Source: Nostoc sp. FACHB-152
GTDB lineage: Bacteria > Cyanobacteriota > Cyanobacteriia > Cyanobacteriales > Nostocaceae
DNA: 63,374 bases
Assembly: GCF_014697475.1 (NCBI RefSeq)
Contig: NZ_JACJRV010000037.1
Location: 1-63,374, forward strand
Reading direction: 5' to 3'
In this document: positions 28,637 to 37,753 of the stretch, in pieces
How the letters are laid out: the number at the start of each line of letters is the position of its first letter
How positions within the stretch are numbered: position 1 is the first letter of the stretch
Notes under the pieces: model-generated
The model's input: only the letters and a program-made list of their open reading frames with translations
Told to the model about the DNA's origin: nothing
Database searches by the model: none
Program-made: the position numbers and the translations under genes

Positions 28637-29539
28637 TTACCTATTTGGTGTTGGTTCACCAAATTTAATTAAAAAAGCGATCGCCACACTCACTGCTAAA
28701 ATTAATGTCATACTCAACGCTGAACCAAAACCCCAATTTTGGCTAACGCCGAGAAACTGGTTGTAAACTAGCCGCGCCGCAGTCATACTCGAAGCACCAC
28801 CTAAAAGTTCTGGGTCAACAAAATCGCCTAGTCCAGTAATGAAAACTAAGATTGAACCAGCAGTAATTCCTGGTAAAACTTGCGGTACTGTAACTTTCCA
28901 AAAAGTTTGTGTGGGATTTGCACCTAAATCTGAGGCTGCTTCTAACAAACGCTTATCTAGTTTTTCTAGGGAGGCGTATAAAATTAAAACCATATAAGGC
29001 AATAAGCTGTAACTCATACCAATTAATACAGCCGGAGTCCGGTTAAGTAATTCTAAAGTCGGTAAGCTTAAACTACTTAAAATAGTATTTAATAAACCGG
29101 TGGGACGTAAAATTGTAATCCACGCGTAGGAACGAAGTAACGAAGAAGTCCACAAAGGTAAGACAAAAGCTAATAATAATAAATTTCGCCATTGTTTTGG
29201 TGCAATTTGTGCTATCCAGTAAGCCACAGGAAAACCCAATATTAAACAAATTATAGTTGTACCCATTGCTAACCATAGCGATCGCCAAATTACTTGCAGA
29301 TAAAGAGGGTCTAGTATCCGGATATAATTAGCTAAACTACTAGGATTAACTATATCTCCTGGACGAATATTAGGTACTAAACTCAACTGTAAAATTATCA
29401 GCGTTGGTAATATTAATAACAATAACAACCAAATTCCGGCTGGTGCTAATAATATTAATGGTTGTAATAAGCTGAACGAGGGACGATTTATTTCTTCTAT
29501 ACTAGAAATATCATCGCTACGATTAATTGAAGAAGACAT
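28637..29539 (-). CDS. potB: ABC transporter permease, spermidine/putrescine type
   Basis: 300 residues with about six membrane helices, the first near residues 26-55. The cytoplasmic EAA loop that contacts the ATPase is visible as EAASDLGANPTQTFWKVTVPQ. The sequence and its place after the potA- and potD-like genes on the same strand indicate a polyamine-type importer. Such systems usually carry a second permease, PotC. Here the next gene is an EF-G domain-IV-like gene and no potC is in the window, so PotB may form a homodimer or pair with an unlinked PotC. Confidence 0.88.
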   Translation of the reverse strand: MSSSINRSDDISSIEEINRPSFSLLQPLILLAPAGIWLLLLLILPTLIILQLSLVPNIRPGDIVNPSSLANYIRILDPLYLQVIWRSLWLAMGTTIICLILGFPVAYWIAQIAPKQWRNLLLLAFVLPLWTSSLLRSYAWITILRPTGLLNTILSSLSLPTLELLNRTPAVLIGMSYSLLPYMVLILYASLEKLDKRLLEAASDLGANPTQTFWKVTVPQVLPGITAGSILVFITGLGDFVDPELLGGASSMTAARLVYNQFLGVSQNWGFGSALSMTLILAVSVAIAFLIKFGEPTPNR

Positions 29540-29617
29540 ATTTTTTATATATACAAACTTAGAGGTTTAGTTGTGTAGCTTTACTAATAACAAAGAACAA
29601 ATGGCAACATTCACTAA

Positions 29618-30700
29618 TTAGTTACTACTAGTTAATCGATCCCAATAGCGTTGATAAACTTCTTCAAAGTCACCCAGAGGTGTAATACGTTCACATTTTT
29701 CTAATAGTGATATTTCAGGAAATAAATTTTTATTGTCTTTAAGTTTTTTAGGCAATAGTTCAAACCCTGCACTATTGGGAGTAGAAATATTCAAATTTTT
29801 GCTAATCATTGCTGCCACTTCTGGTTGTAAAATAAAGTTTATCCAGGCATAAGCACCATCTAAATTTGGTGCGGTATTGGGCAAGACAATTGTATCAGTC
29901 CATAAGGAAGAACCACTGCGAGGAATCACATATTTAAATTTAGGGTTTTCTTTGATAATCTTAATAGCATCGGCGGAGTAACCCATAGCTAGTACTAAAT
30001 CTCCAGCTAGCAGCTGGTTTTGCCAAGCATCAGTATTAAATGATGCGATCGCAGGTTTTAATTCTTGTAATTTTTTATATGCTTGTTTCAGTTCATCTTC
30101 ATCTTTTGAATTATACGAATAACCCAACATTCTTAATACTGCTCCCATCACCTCACGCACATCGTCTAGTAAGGTCATCCGCTTATAAAGGCGTTCTCTA
30201 TTTTGCCAGCAATAATCCCAATCTTCCGGTGCTTGTTTGAGAATTTCAGAATTGTAAATTAACCCTGTAGTTCCCCAGTTGAATGGTAAACTATAAGTGT
30301 TGTTTGGATCATAACTAGGATTTTTGAATTGCGGGAGCAAATTATCTAATCCAATTAACCGATTATGGTCTAATTTTGCTAATAAGTTTTTCTCTACCAT
30401 CTTCTGTACCATATAATCAGATGGGTAAATTACGCTGTAAGCACCACCACCTCCAGCTAATATTTTGGCTAGCATAACTTCATTAGAACCATAAATATCT
30501 ACAAGCACTTTCACGCCTGTTTGAGTACTAAAAGTTTGTAGTAATTTTTGATCTGAATATTGCTCCCAAGTGTAAAGATATAATTGGTCACTGCGGCTAG
30601 ATTGAGTAGTAGCACGAACATCAGCTAATCTCCAACCACAACCAGTTAAAGATAAACTAGAAAATGCTGCTAAGGTTTGTAAAAATTTTCTTCTTGTCAT
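29618..30700 (-). CDS. potD: Polyamine-type periplasmic binding lipoprotein
   Basis: 360 residues. The N-terminus MTRRKFLQTLAAFSSLSLTGC combines a twin-arginine-like start, a hydrophobic stretch and a lipobox ending at Cys21. The mature protein should therefore be anchored outside the inner membrane. Downstream it reads as a PotD/PotF-type solute receptor: LYLYTWEQYSDQKLLQTF, then VIYPSDYMVQKM, NWGTTGLIYNSE and AYAWINFILQPEVAAMI. It captures polyamines or related cations for the PotA-PotB transporter. It lies 78 bases upstream of potB. Between it and potA lies a fragment of an unrelated gene. Confidence 0.9.
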   Translation of the reverse strand: MTRRKFLQTLAAFSSLSLTGCGWRLADVRATTQSSRSDQLYLYTWEQYSDQKLLQTFSTQTGVKVLVDIYGSNEVMLAKILAGGGGAYSVIYPSDYMVQKMVEKNLLAKLDHNRLIGLDNLLPQFKNPSYDPNNTYSLPFNWGTTGLIYNSEILKQAPEDWDYCWQNRERLYKRMTLLDDVREVMGAVLRMLGYSYNSKDEDELKQAYKKLQELKPAIASFNTDAWQNQLLAGDLVLAMGYSADAIKIIKENPKFKYVIPRSGSSLWTDTIVLPNTAPNLDGAYAWINFILQPEVAAMISKNLNISTPNSAGFELLPKKLKDNKNLFPEISLLEKCERITPLGDFEEVYQRYWDRLTSSN

Positions 30701-30716
30701 TTGTATAAGGAATGTT

Positions 30717-30865
30717 ACCTATAGATTTTAAATATGAATTCAGCTTTGGTGCTAGTTCATCAATAATGCTTTTGATTACCTGAGTTTGTTCCATAGTTAA
30801 AAGATTACGTTTATAAGCACGTCTTAGCCAATGTTGAGTTTCATTTAATAACAAATGACAATTAA
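30717..30865 (-). pseudogene. Remnant of a four-helix-bundle protein gene inside the pot operon
   Basis: In the gap between potA and potD the minus strand encodes HLLLNETQHWLRRAYKRNLL followed by SIIDELAPKLNSYLKSIG. This matches the C-terminal half of the four-helix-bundle family known from 23S rRNA intervening-sequence proteins (xETxxWLxxA...ELxPxLNxYLxSIG). The open frame borrows its start from the end of potA and its end from potD. No proper start or N-terminal half remains. Confidence 0.6.
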
Positions 30866-31996
30866 CTATTGACCAATAGCCAAACAATCACTCTCTGCCC
30901 ATAAAACATAGATTGGTGTTTCACGATCTGGTAAATTACCAAAGGTATTAGGCTGTAAAACATTGATATTTATGCCATTTGTTAATTCCACAACGTAGGT
31001 AATGTGAGTTCCCAAATACATGACATTAACTAGCCGCCCTTCAAAAGAGTTAGCTGGTAAATTAGGAGGATATAGTGATAGTTGAATTTTTTCTGGGCGC
31101 ACACTTACTACTACTGGTTGGGATAATTCTATGGGTGTAACTTCAGAGCGAGTAACGACAATTTTGAGTCCTGTTTTGGTTACAACTTGTATACAATCAG
31201 CTTCTACGGCAGCAATTTCACCACTAAATAAATTAGTATCACCAATAAAATCAGCCACAAACGATGTTTGCGGACGTTCGTAAATTTCGCTGGGAGTTCC
31301 AATTTGTTCAATTTTGCCTTGATTCATTACCGCAATGCGATCGCTCAAAGACAAAGCCTCTTCTTGGTCATGAGTGACTAAAATAAACGTGAGTCCCAGT
31401 TTTTTGTGTAGATTTGATAACTCTACTTGCATTTCTTTACGCAGCTTTAAATCTAAAGCCGCCAAAGGTTCATCTAACAGCACCACAGCTGGATAATTCA
31501 CTAAAGCCCTAGCTAATGCTACCCGTTGTTGTTGACCACCAGAGAGTTGAGCGGGAAAGCGCGATCGCAAACTTTCCATTTTTACCAGTCTTAAAGCTTC
31601 TGTAACTCGGCTTTCAATTTCTGATTTGCGTAATTTTTTCTGCAACCGTAACCCAAAAGCGATGTTATCCCAGACATTTAGATGGTTAAACAGTGCATAG
31701 CTTTGAAATACAGTATTCACAGGTCGGCGATAAGGAGGAACATTAGTCATAGACTGACCCTGGATCAATACTTTGCCAGCATCAGCCGTTTCAAATCCAG
31801 CAATTAAACGTAACGTTGTTGTTTTGCCACAACCGGAGGGGCCTAAAATACTAAAAAATTCCCCGTGGCGAACATCTAAATCTACTCCGTGTACTGCTGG
31901 TTCTTGTTTAAAAAACTTGAACACATTACGCAGTTCCACATCAAGCGGCTGAAAAGAGGTAATTCCTCTTTGATTCTGGGCAACAGATTGAGCCAT
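30866..31996 (-). CDS. potA: ABC transporter ATPase, polyamine type
   Basis: 376 residues. Walker A is GPSGCGKTT (residues 52-60), the signature [15 protein letters not shown] lies near 148 and Walker B VVLLDEP near 172. The switch histidine is in [13 protein letters not shown]-terminal TOBE-type regulatory domain follows (about 240-376, [12 protein letters not shown]). It couples ATP hydrolysis to import through PotB of substrate delivered by PotD. It is the first gene of a minus-strand potA-potD-potB operon. The family includes other CUT1/MOI ATPases, but the neighbours support the polyamine assignment. Confidence 0.92.
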   Translation of the reverse strand: MAQSVAQNQRGITSFQPLDVELRNVFKFFKQEPAVHGVDLDVRHGEFFSILGPSGCGKTTTLRLIAGFETADAGKVLIQGQSMTNVPPYRRPVNTVFQSYALFNHLNVWDNIAFGLRLQKKLRKSEIESRVTEALRLVKMESLRSRFPAQLSGGQQQRVALARALVNYPAVVLLDEPLAALDLKLRKEMQVELSNLHKKLGLTFILVTHDQEEALSLSDRIAVMNQGKIEQIGTPSEIYERPQTSFVADFIGDTNLFSGEIAAVEADCIQVVTKTGLKIVVTRSEVTPIELSQPVVVSVRPEKIQLSLYPPNLPANSFEGRLVNVMYLGTHITYVVELTNGININVLQPNTFGNLPDRETPIYVLWAESDCLAIGQ

Positions 31997-32209
31997 AATC
32001 CTCAGTAGAATGCCGTGATTTTACCTGTTTTTTTCAGTGAAATTAGCCTATTTACTAGACGTAAATAACACTTTGGTTTATTGTATCCGCCAAAATCCTA
32101 AAATCAGGAAGATACATTTGCAATTATTACAACGTAAATCCTGAAGAAAGTTTTGGGCATTCTAGACCAAGAATTCTAATTTCAGAATTTATACTTACAT
32201 TTATGACCT

Positions 32210-34060
32210 ATGTCTTTATTTCCATCATCTTTACCTAACAGCAAAAGAGAGACACGTACTGTCGGACGCGGTATCCAGTCAATATTTTTAATTGCATTTA
32301 CACTATTGGCGATCGCTGGAATTGAGGGAAGGTTAGCATATTTACAAATAGTAGAAGGGCCACAACTGCGGAAACGCGCCGAATCTAACCGTGTACGCAC
32401 AATTCTCAAACAACCAGAACGCGGTAATATTTTTGACCGCAATGGCAAGCTTTTAGCAACTACTCGTTATCCCCATTCTGTATATTTATGGCCAATGGCG
32501 CATACTAAGCCATCTTGGTCAGTTGTCGGGCCGCGTTTATCTGAAATTTTGGATATTCCGCAAGACGAAATAGAACATAAGCTAGACGCAGCAGGCGCGA
32601 ACTCTTCCTCACTAATTAGGATTGCGCGTGATGTTAACGATGCCCAAATTACCGCCTTAAAAGAGTATGAAAGTGAACTGAAAGATGTAGAAATTAATAC
32701 TGATGCTGTACGTTTCTACCCACATGGGCAAGAATTAGCTCATGTATTAGGGTATACGCGAGAACTTACCCCAGAACAGTTAAAGAAAAGGCAGAACGAA
32801 GGCTACCGTCTAGGTGATGTGATTGGCCAGATGGGAATAGAAAAAGCGTATGAAAACACACTGCGGGGTGAATGGGGTGGTCAGGAAGTAGAAGTAGATG
32901 GCGCAGGTCGCCCAATTAGAATTTTAGGCAACAAAGAAGCAAAGTCTGGTCAAGATTTGCACCTAACCATAGATTTAGAACTACAAAAAGTAGCTGACAA
33001 AGCTTTAGGTAAGTATCAAGGGGCAATTGTCGCCCTTGATCCTAAAAACGGTGCAGTTTTAGCAATGGTGTCTCATCCTGGTTTCGACCCCAATATTTTT
33101 TCTAAGCAAAAACTCTCTCAACAAGATTGGGAAAGCGTTCAAGGTAAAGACCATCCTCTAGTAAATCGGGCTTTAAGTGCCTTTCCACCAGCGAGTACTT
33201 TTAAAATTATTACTACAACGGCTGGGTTGGAATCTGGGAAGTTTTCACCTGGTACAGTTCTACAAACCTATGGTTCATTAACCTTTGGTGGAGTGACTTT
33301 TGGTGAATGGAATCACGCAGGATTTGGGACTATAGGATTTCCGAAAGCGATGGCGATGAGTAGTGATACATTCTTTTATCAAATTGGGAAAGGTGCTGGC
33401 GGCCCGGCTTTAATTGAATGGAGTCGCAAATATGGATTTGGTCAAAAAACTGGCATAGAGTTTCCCAATGAAGAATCAAAAGGTTTAGTTCCTGATAATG
33501 CTTGGAAACAAAAAACCTGGAAGATCCCCTGGACGATTGGCGACACAATTAATATGTCCATTGGTCAAGGTGCTTTGCAAGTCACACCAATGCAATCAGC
33601 GATTATGTTTTCTGTTCCCGCCAATGGAGGGTATCGGGTGAAGCCGCATTTACTGAAAGACCATGAAGAAGCCCAAAATTGGCGCGAATCTTTGAATATG
33701 AAGCAGACAACTATCAATGTTCTGCGTGATGGACTGCGGAAAGTAATCACTGAAGGTACAGGTAAACGCTTAAATCTACCCACCATCGCCCCAGCATCTG
33801 GTAAAAGTGGTACAGCCGAAGCTGGTGTAGGTCGGCCTAATCATACTTGGTTTGGGGCTTATGCACCTAGCGATCGCCCAGAAATTACCGTTGTCGCCTT
33901 TGGTGAAAATTCTGGTGATCATGGTGGTACAGTCTGCGGGCCGATGGTATTACAGGTATTAGAGGCGTATTTTCAGCATAAGTATCCAGGTAAGTTCCAA
34001 AAATCGGAACAAGAAGGATCAGCAAATTCTCAAAACTCTAGTAATGGTAACGGCGACTAA
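32210..34060 (+). CDS. mrdA: Penicillin-binding protein 2, peptidoglycan transpeptidase
   Basis: 616 residues, class B monofunctional transpeptidase. One membrane anchor lies near residues 22-45. The dimerisation domain (about 60-230) contains RGNIFDRNGKLLATTRYPHS. The catalytic domain has the acyl-serine in PPASTFK (Ser329, Lys332), an SxN-type motif SSD in AMSSDTF and KSGT at 532-535. It cross-links peptides during lateral-wall synthesis with RodA, outside the inner membrane. The C-terminal tail is Ser/Asn-rich. Neither rodA nor mreBCD is adjacent. The start is the ATG at 32210, as the next in-frame Met would cut into the anchor. Confidence 0.93.
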   Translation: MSLFPSSLPNSKRETRTVGRGIQSIFLIAFTLLAIAGIEGRLAYLQIVEGPQLRKRAESNRVRTILKQPERGNIFDRNGKLLATTRYPHSVYLWPMAHTKPSWSVVGPRLSEILDIPQDEIEHKLDAAGANSSSLIRIARDVNDAQITALKEYESELKDVEINTDAVRFYPHGQELAHVLGYTRELTPEQLKKRQNEGYRLGDVIGQMGIEKAYENTLRGEWGGQEVEVDGAGRPIRILGNKEAKSGQDLHLTIDLELQKVADKALGKYQGAIVALDPKNGAVLAMVSHPGFDPNIFSKQKLSQQDWESVQGKDHPLVNRALSAFPPASTFKIITTTAGLESGKFSPGTVLQTYGSLTFGGVTFGEWNHAGFGTIGFPKAMAMSSDTFFYQIGKGAGGPALIEWSRKYGFGQKTGIEFPNEESKGLVPDNAWKQKTWKIPWTIGDTINMSIGQGALQVTPMQSAIMFSVPANGGYRVKPHLLKDHEEAQNWRESLNMKQTTINVLRDGLRKVITEGTGKRLNLPTIAPASGKSGTAEAGVGRPNHTWFGAYAPSDRPEITVVAFGENSGDHGGTVCGPMVLQVLEAYFQHKYPGKFQKSEQEGSANSQNSSNGNGD

Positions 34061-34261
34061 CATTGATTAAACTTTGAAATCAGATTGTCTCAATCAGCTA
34101 ATAGCTAGATTTACCGACAATGGATAAAATATAAACCAAACCAGCGATCGCTCATTGGGTGCAAACGTTTATTAGGCATTCAAAGGATTAGATTGCTGGT
34201 TTTATAAATCAATCTAGCCTACGAGATAAGATGATTGCGCTCAAAAAAAAGGATAGCGACG

Positions 34262-34807
34262 ATGAAAAAAGTAGCGGTATTTGGCAATGCAGGAGGCGGT
34301 AAATCAACTCTCAGCAAAAAATTATCCGAAATCACTAGTTTGCCACTTTATATCTTGGACAAAATTAAATATCAACCAGGAGGCGTTCAAGTTTTGGATG
34401 AAGACTATAAGCGCACCCATGACGACATTTTAGCCACTGACCGATGGATTATTGACGGGTTTGGTTCTATGGAAACCCTTTGGCCACGGCTAGACGAGGC
34501 GGATACTCTGATTTATATTGATTTACCACTATATGTGCATGGATGGTGGGTAACTAAACGATTCATCACAGGTTACTTGAAACCGCCCGAAGGCTGGCCG
34601 CAAAACAGTCCGATATTGAGGAGTTCCCTAACTAGCTACCGCGCACTTTGGTTATGTCACAAATATTTAACCCCAAGATATCGTGAGTATATCAAGCAAG
34701 CTCAAAGTACCAAAAATGTCTATCACATTCGCGCGACTAAAGATATTTCGCAATTTTTTGAATTAGTGGAAAATGAGACTAAGTTTAAAAATAGTGCATC
34801 AGCCTAG
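34262..34807 (+). CDS. Small P-loop kinase, adenylate-kinase-like
   Basis: About 181 residues. A Walker A motif at the very start (GNAGGGKST, residues 8-16) is followed by a lid-like architecture typical of nucleotide or topology-modulation kinases: LPLYILDKIKYQPGG, then TDRWIIDGFGSMETLWPRLDEADTLIYIDLP shortened over two strands. I chose the ATG at 34262 with GGATAG upstream. A TTG start at 34235 would add nine residues not expected before the P-loop. Its stop overlaps that of the convergent gene at 34804. The substrate is unknown. Confidence 0.8.
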   Translation: MKKVAVFGNAGGGKSTLSKKLSEITSLPLYILDKIKYQPGGVQVLDEDYKRTHDDILATDRWIIDGFGSMETLWPRLDEADTLIYIDLPLYVHGWWVTKRFITGYLKPPEGWPQNSPILRSSLTSYRALWLCHKYLTPRYREYIKQAQSTKNVYHIRATKDISQFFELVENETKFKNSASA

Positions 34808-35040
34808 CTTTCCCTTTGATAAGATTCTAAAATTCCACTGCGAATCATCAGTTGTGGCCAAACAAATACAAAAAAGCCCATCCAAACCAGTACAGGAATA
34901 GACACAAGAATTGTTAGCCAGACAATTTTAAATAGTAACCAGCTACCACTAATTAAAATTACAGACGTGAGGATGATAGACCAAGGTTGACACCACCAAG
35001 GTTTGTAATTCCAAGGATTTAAAGGTTTTTGTTCAGACAT
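34804..35040 (-). CDS. Small two-helix membrane protein of unknown function
   Basis: 78 residues. The start MSEQKPLNPWNYKPWWCQPW is followed by two hydrophobic helices (about 22-45 and 47-66) and a short charged tail. The NPWNYKPWWCQPWSI segment looks like a conserved cyanobacterial family of small membrane proteins, perhaps DUF6737; I am not certain of the number. It is convergent with the P-loop kinase gene, with stops overlapping by four bases. Confidence 0.7.
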   Translation of the reverse strand: MSEQKPLNPWNYKPWWCQPWSIILTSVILISGSWLLFKIVWLTILVSIPVLVWMGFFVFVWPQLMIRSGILESYQRES

Positions 35041-35074
35041 ATAGCACTAAACAGTTAACAGGAATTATGCTGCA

Positions 35075-35107
35075 AGATCCCCGACTTTTTTAAGAAGTCG
35101 GGGATCT
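35075..35107 (-). terminator. 13-bp perfect hairpin, terminator of the SLH gene
   Basis: AGATCCCCGACTT and its exact complement flank a 7-base T-rich loop. It lies 28 bases beyond the stop of the minus-strand SLH gene and upstream of the next minus-strand gene. AAGTCGGGGATCT is a sequence I associate with dispersed hairpins in Nostoc. Confidence 0.65.
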
Positions 35108-35134
35108 GACCAATCTCACTTATCAGTTTACAAG

Positions 35135-36787
35135 TCAAGCATTCACAATATAAGGTGAATTAATCGCCGCTACTCGACTAGCATCAACCAAAGCTTGATA
35201 AACCATCACCGCTACCTCTGCGCGTGTAGCATCGCGGGTAGGGTTGAGTTGCTTCAAGTTAGGGTGATTGACGATAATTTTCTTTTCTATAGCTTTGGCT
35301 ACTTCATCTTTAGCATAGTCAGGAATCTTCGCTTGGTCATCAAAGATTTTGATAGCGTTTGCTACATTACCAGAAGTTCCTAGTCCTAAACCATTGACTA
35401 AAGAAACTAGAACTTGCACACGTTGAATATTTTGATTGGGACGGAAGGTATTATCAGGAAAACCAGAGAGAAATAAACCTTGATAAGCCTGTTGAATTAC
35501 TTTCGATGCCCAAAAGCTGGCTGGTACATCTTTAAATTGAGTTGCTGCACGGTTTGATGCTGGGCTGAATGCTTTGACGATTAATGCCGCATACTGCGCC
35601 CTTGTCATTGTTGCATCAGGTTTAAAGGTGCGGTCTGGAAAACCGTTAATAATTCCCTGTTTGACCAGTTCCCGAATAAAAGCAGCTGCCCAATGATTAC
35701 TAATATCAGTTAAATCGATAGAAGTGGGTGTAGGTGTTGGGGTCGGTACTGGCGTTGGTATCGGTTCAGGATCAATATCGGGTTCAGGTGTAGGTGTAGG
35801 TGTAGGTGTTGGCGTTGGTGTAGGTGTTGGCGTTGGCGTTGGTGTTGGGGTTGGTGTTGGCGTTGGCGTTGGGGTTGGTGTTGGCGTTGGCGTTGGGGTT
35901 GGTGTTGGTGTCGGAACTGGAGTGCTGGCAAACTCAACATTACCAGTGATTTTTTTTAGGTCTATTTGATTACCGACAGAAATCAGTTTATTAGAACTGG
36001 CATTTTGCAAATCGAATTTAGCGTTATTGCGGAAGATATTGCCTCCTGGTGTAGAAGCATTACCAATATCCGGTAGGGCAGTTGCAATTACTGTTAGACC
36101 ATCATCGGTATTATTTTCACTAAGATTGTTGCGTAGTACTGGGCGGGCGTTGCCAGAAACGACTATCCCAGAACGGTTTTCACTAAATTTGTTATTTATG
36201 AGTGTGGGTGATGCTGTATCACTGATGGCAATGCCAAAACCTGTTTTAAAGCAAGCGTTATCTTGAATTTGACCTTTGGAATTTTTAGCGATCGCAATTC
36301 CATTGGCAGCATTTTCTGTAAACACATTACCTTGAATTGTTGGGTTAGCATCGCCTGTGGCAAAAACTCCCTCACGCTTACAATTTTTGAAGGTGCAGTT
36401 AGCAATGGTAGGAGTAGTTGATTCAGCCCAAGCACCACTACCACGAGAGGCTAGGTTTGTTACTGTCACACCCCGCAATTGGGCGTTGTCTAGCAGCACA
36501 AAGGTAACGTTTTGTTTCGCAAAAGTCCGACTGAGGTATTCACCACTGCCTTCAATTAAAATGCTGCTGCCTTTGTTGCCTTCGTTACCAATAACTTTCA
36601 CACCCGATGGAATTGTGAGCGGAAAGCTTTCACCGCTAGCTGCGTTGTAATTACCATCTGCTAGTTGAATTGTCGTGTCGGGTGTAGCAACCTTGAGAGC
36701 TTGGGTAATTGTCTTAAATGGAGCCTGTTGGCTACCAGGATTGTTAATATTACCTGTTAAAGGATTTACGTAAAAGTTTTGAGCCAT
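35135..36787 (-). CDS. DUF1565 beta-helix protein with Thr-Pro linker and SLH domains
   Basis: 550 residues in three parts. Residues about 1-290 form a right-handed beta-helix of the DUF1565/pectate-lyase-like type, starting [20 protein letters not shown] and continuing with [23 protein letters not shown] rungs. About 291-350 is a (Pro-Thr)n linker, with a short acidic break [11 protein letters not shown]. About 358-550 holds S-layer homology repeats ([20 protein letters not shown], then [21 protein letters not shown]). SLH domains bind secondary cell-wall polymer or outer-membrane-linked glycan, which suggests a surface or periplasmic anchor. No N-terminal signal peptide is visible, which is odd for this architecture; many cyanobacterial DUF1565/SLH proteins share this feature as far as I recall. 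Confidence 0.88.
   Translation of the reverse strand: MAQNFYVNPLTGNINNPGSQQAPFKTITQALKVATPDTTIQLADGNYNAASGESFPLTIPSGVKVIGNEGNKGSSILIEGSGEYLSRTFAKQNVTFVLLDNAQLRGVTVTNLASRGSGAWAESTTPTIANCTFKNCKREGVFATGDANPTIQGNVFTENAANGIAIAKNSKGQIQDNACFKTGFGIAISDTASPTLINNKFSENRSGIVVSGNARPVLRNNLSENNTDDGLTVIATALPDIGNASTPGGNIFRNNAKFDLQNASSNKLISVGNQIDLKKITGNVEFASTPVPTPTPTPTPTPTPTPTPTPTPTPTPTPTPTPTPTPTPTPTPTPEPDIDPEPIPTPVPTPTPTPTSIDLTDISNHWAAAFIRELVKQGIINGFPDRTFKPDATMTRAQYAALIVKAFSPASNRAATQFKDVPASFWASKVIQQAYQGLFLSGFPDNTFRPNQNIQRVQVLVSLVNGLGLGTSGNVANAIKIFDDQAKIPDYAKDEVAKAIEKKIIVNHPNLKQLNPTRDATRAEVAVMVYQALVDASRVAAINSPYIVNA
35784..35915. repeat. GTTGGC/GTTGGT hexamer microsatellite encoding Pro-Thr linker
   Basis: About 130 bases of the plus strand are near-perfect repeats of GGTGTTGGCGTT-type units. 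On the coding (minus) strand they give alternating Pro and Thr codons. Such tracts change length by slippage. Confidence 0.85.
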
Positions 36788-37753
36788 ATTTATACAGCTA
36801 AAATATACATAGACATAGTAATATCGCTAACCATAACAATGGCTAGCGATCGCTAACATTTTGCAACATTAAATATTAAGTTGCTCTCAAAGATAGTAAT
36901 TAGGGCTAGTAATGGTAGTAATGGTAGTAATGGGGCTGAAAATCTAGAATCAGAATGATCTTTGAGTGCAACTTGCTATAACTACCAAATGGAGCAGTTC
37001 GATTCCAGAAAAGTAGCAAAGAATTATTTATTTTTTTTTTCTGGTATACCAATAACCCAGGTAATTAGGACACTCGTACAAAGATACAATCTAGACAGCG
37101 AAAGACTTTTAACACTGTCAGCTGTCACATATCCACTGCGGTAACGACAGGATGATATGCCGTAACTGCGATCGCACCGACCAACGAAACCAAGTTGTTA
37201 GTGTTGGCTGTGTTTTAAAATCACGGTGTATGGTGTAGCGTAACCAGCAGACTGTGAAGCGACTAGGGCGTGTTTTCAAACTCGTTATATGGGAGAACGG
37301 TTAAAACCGTTACTACCCCCACAAAAACCATAAACAGGCAAGCCCAATAATGATCAGACGCTTGTTCCTGGTTATCAATGGCATCCTGTAGATACTGAGA
37401 ACTAGAGCCTTGGCTTAAGCTAGCCGCGCGATCGCATCAAGTAATCTTGGTCAAACAATAGAGAGTTCCAAAGAATAGTAGCTAAAAAATTAGGGAATCC
37501 GTCTCAGCAATACACCAATAAGAATTTGCTTAAGAGACATTATTCCTGGAACTTTTCCGGCCATAGTAACAGATGCCCCTCGTTTGGGAAAAATAACTAA
37601 CATAACAGGGTGTATTGGGCAAAAAGAGCATTTTTGTATTAATCTTTATCAGTATATTTACTTAATGATGATTAAAATCTCCCTGGAGTTGTTAGTGGCA
37701 AACCTTATCCACTAATCGAATCCTGTTTTACAATCTAAGACCAACATATACAA
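36788..37753. other. Long gene-free region before the hybrid kinase
   Basis: About 970 bases with no gene I can support. It contains a short TAGTAATGG triplet run (about 36909-36936), a 60-codon plus-strand frame with a poly-T core that looks accidental, and a small inverted repeat AACGGTT-AA-AACCGTT near 37295. On the minus strand a short hydrophobic frame (LVSLVGAIAVTAYHPVV, about 37130-37210) might be a protein remnant. GGGCGTGTTTTCAAACTC at about 37266 resembles an insertion-sequence end, but I could not find a matching partner. Confidence 0.4.

Noticed and set aside
35710-35969. Both-strand ORFs rich in Gln/His or Val/Gly over the microsatellite
   Set aside because: Alternative frames of the Pro-Thr hexamer repeat of the SLH gene.
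36909-36936. TAGTAATGG triplet-like repeat
   Set aside because: Only about three imperfect copies; simple-sequence noise in an AT-rich spacer.
36962-37144. 60-codon ORF upstream of the hybrid kinase
   Set aside because: A poly-T tract gives a run of Phe, there is no ribosome site, and the product resembles nothing known.
37266-37283. Sequence resembling an IS terminal repeat (GGGCGTGTTTTCAAACTC)
   Set aside because: No matching inverted partner, target duplication or transposase fragment was found nearby.
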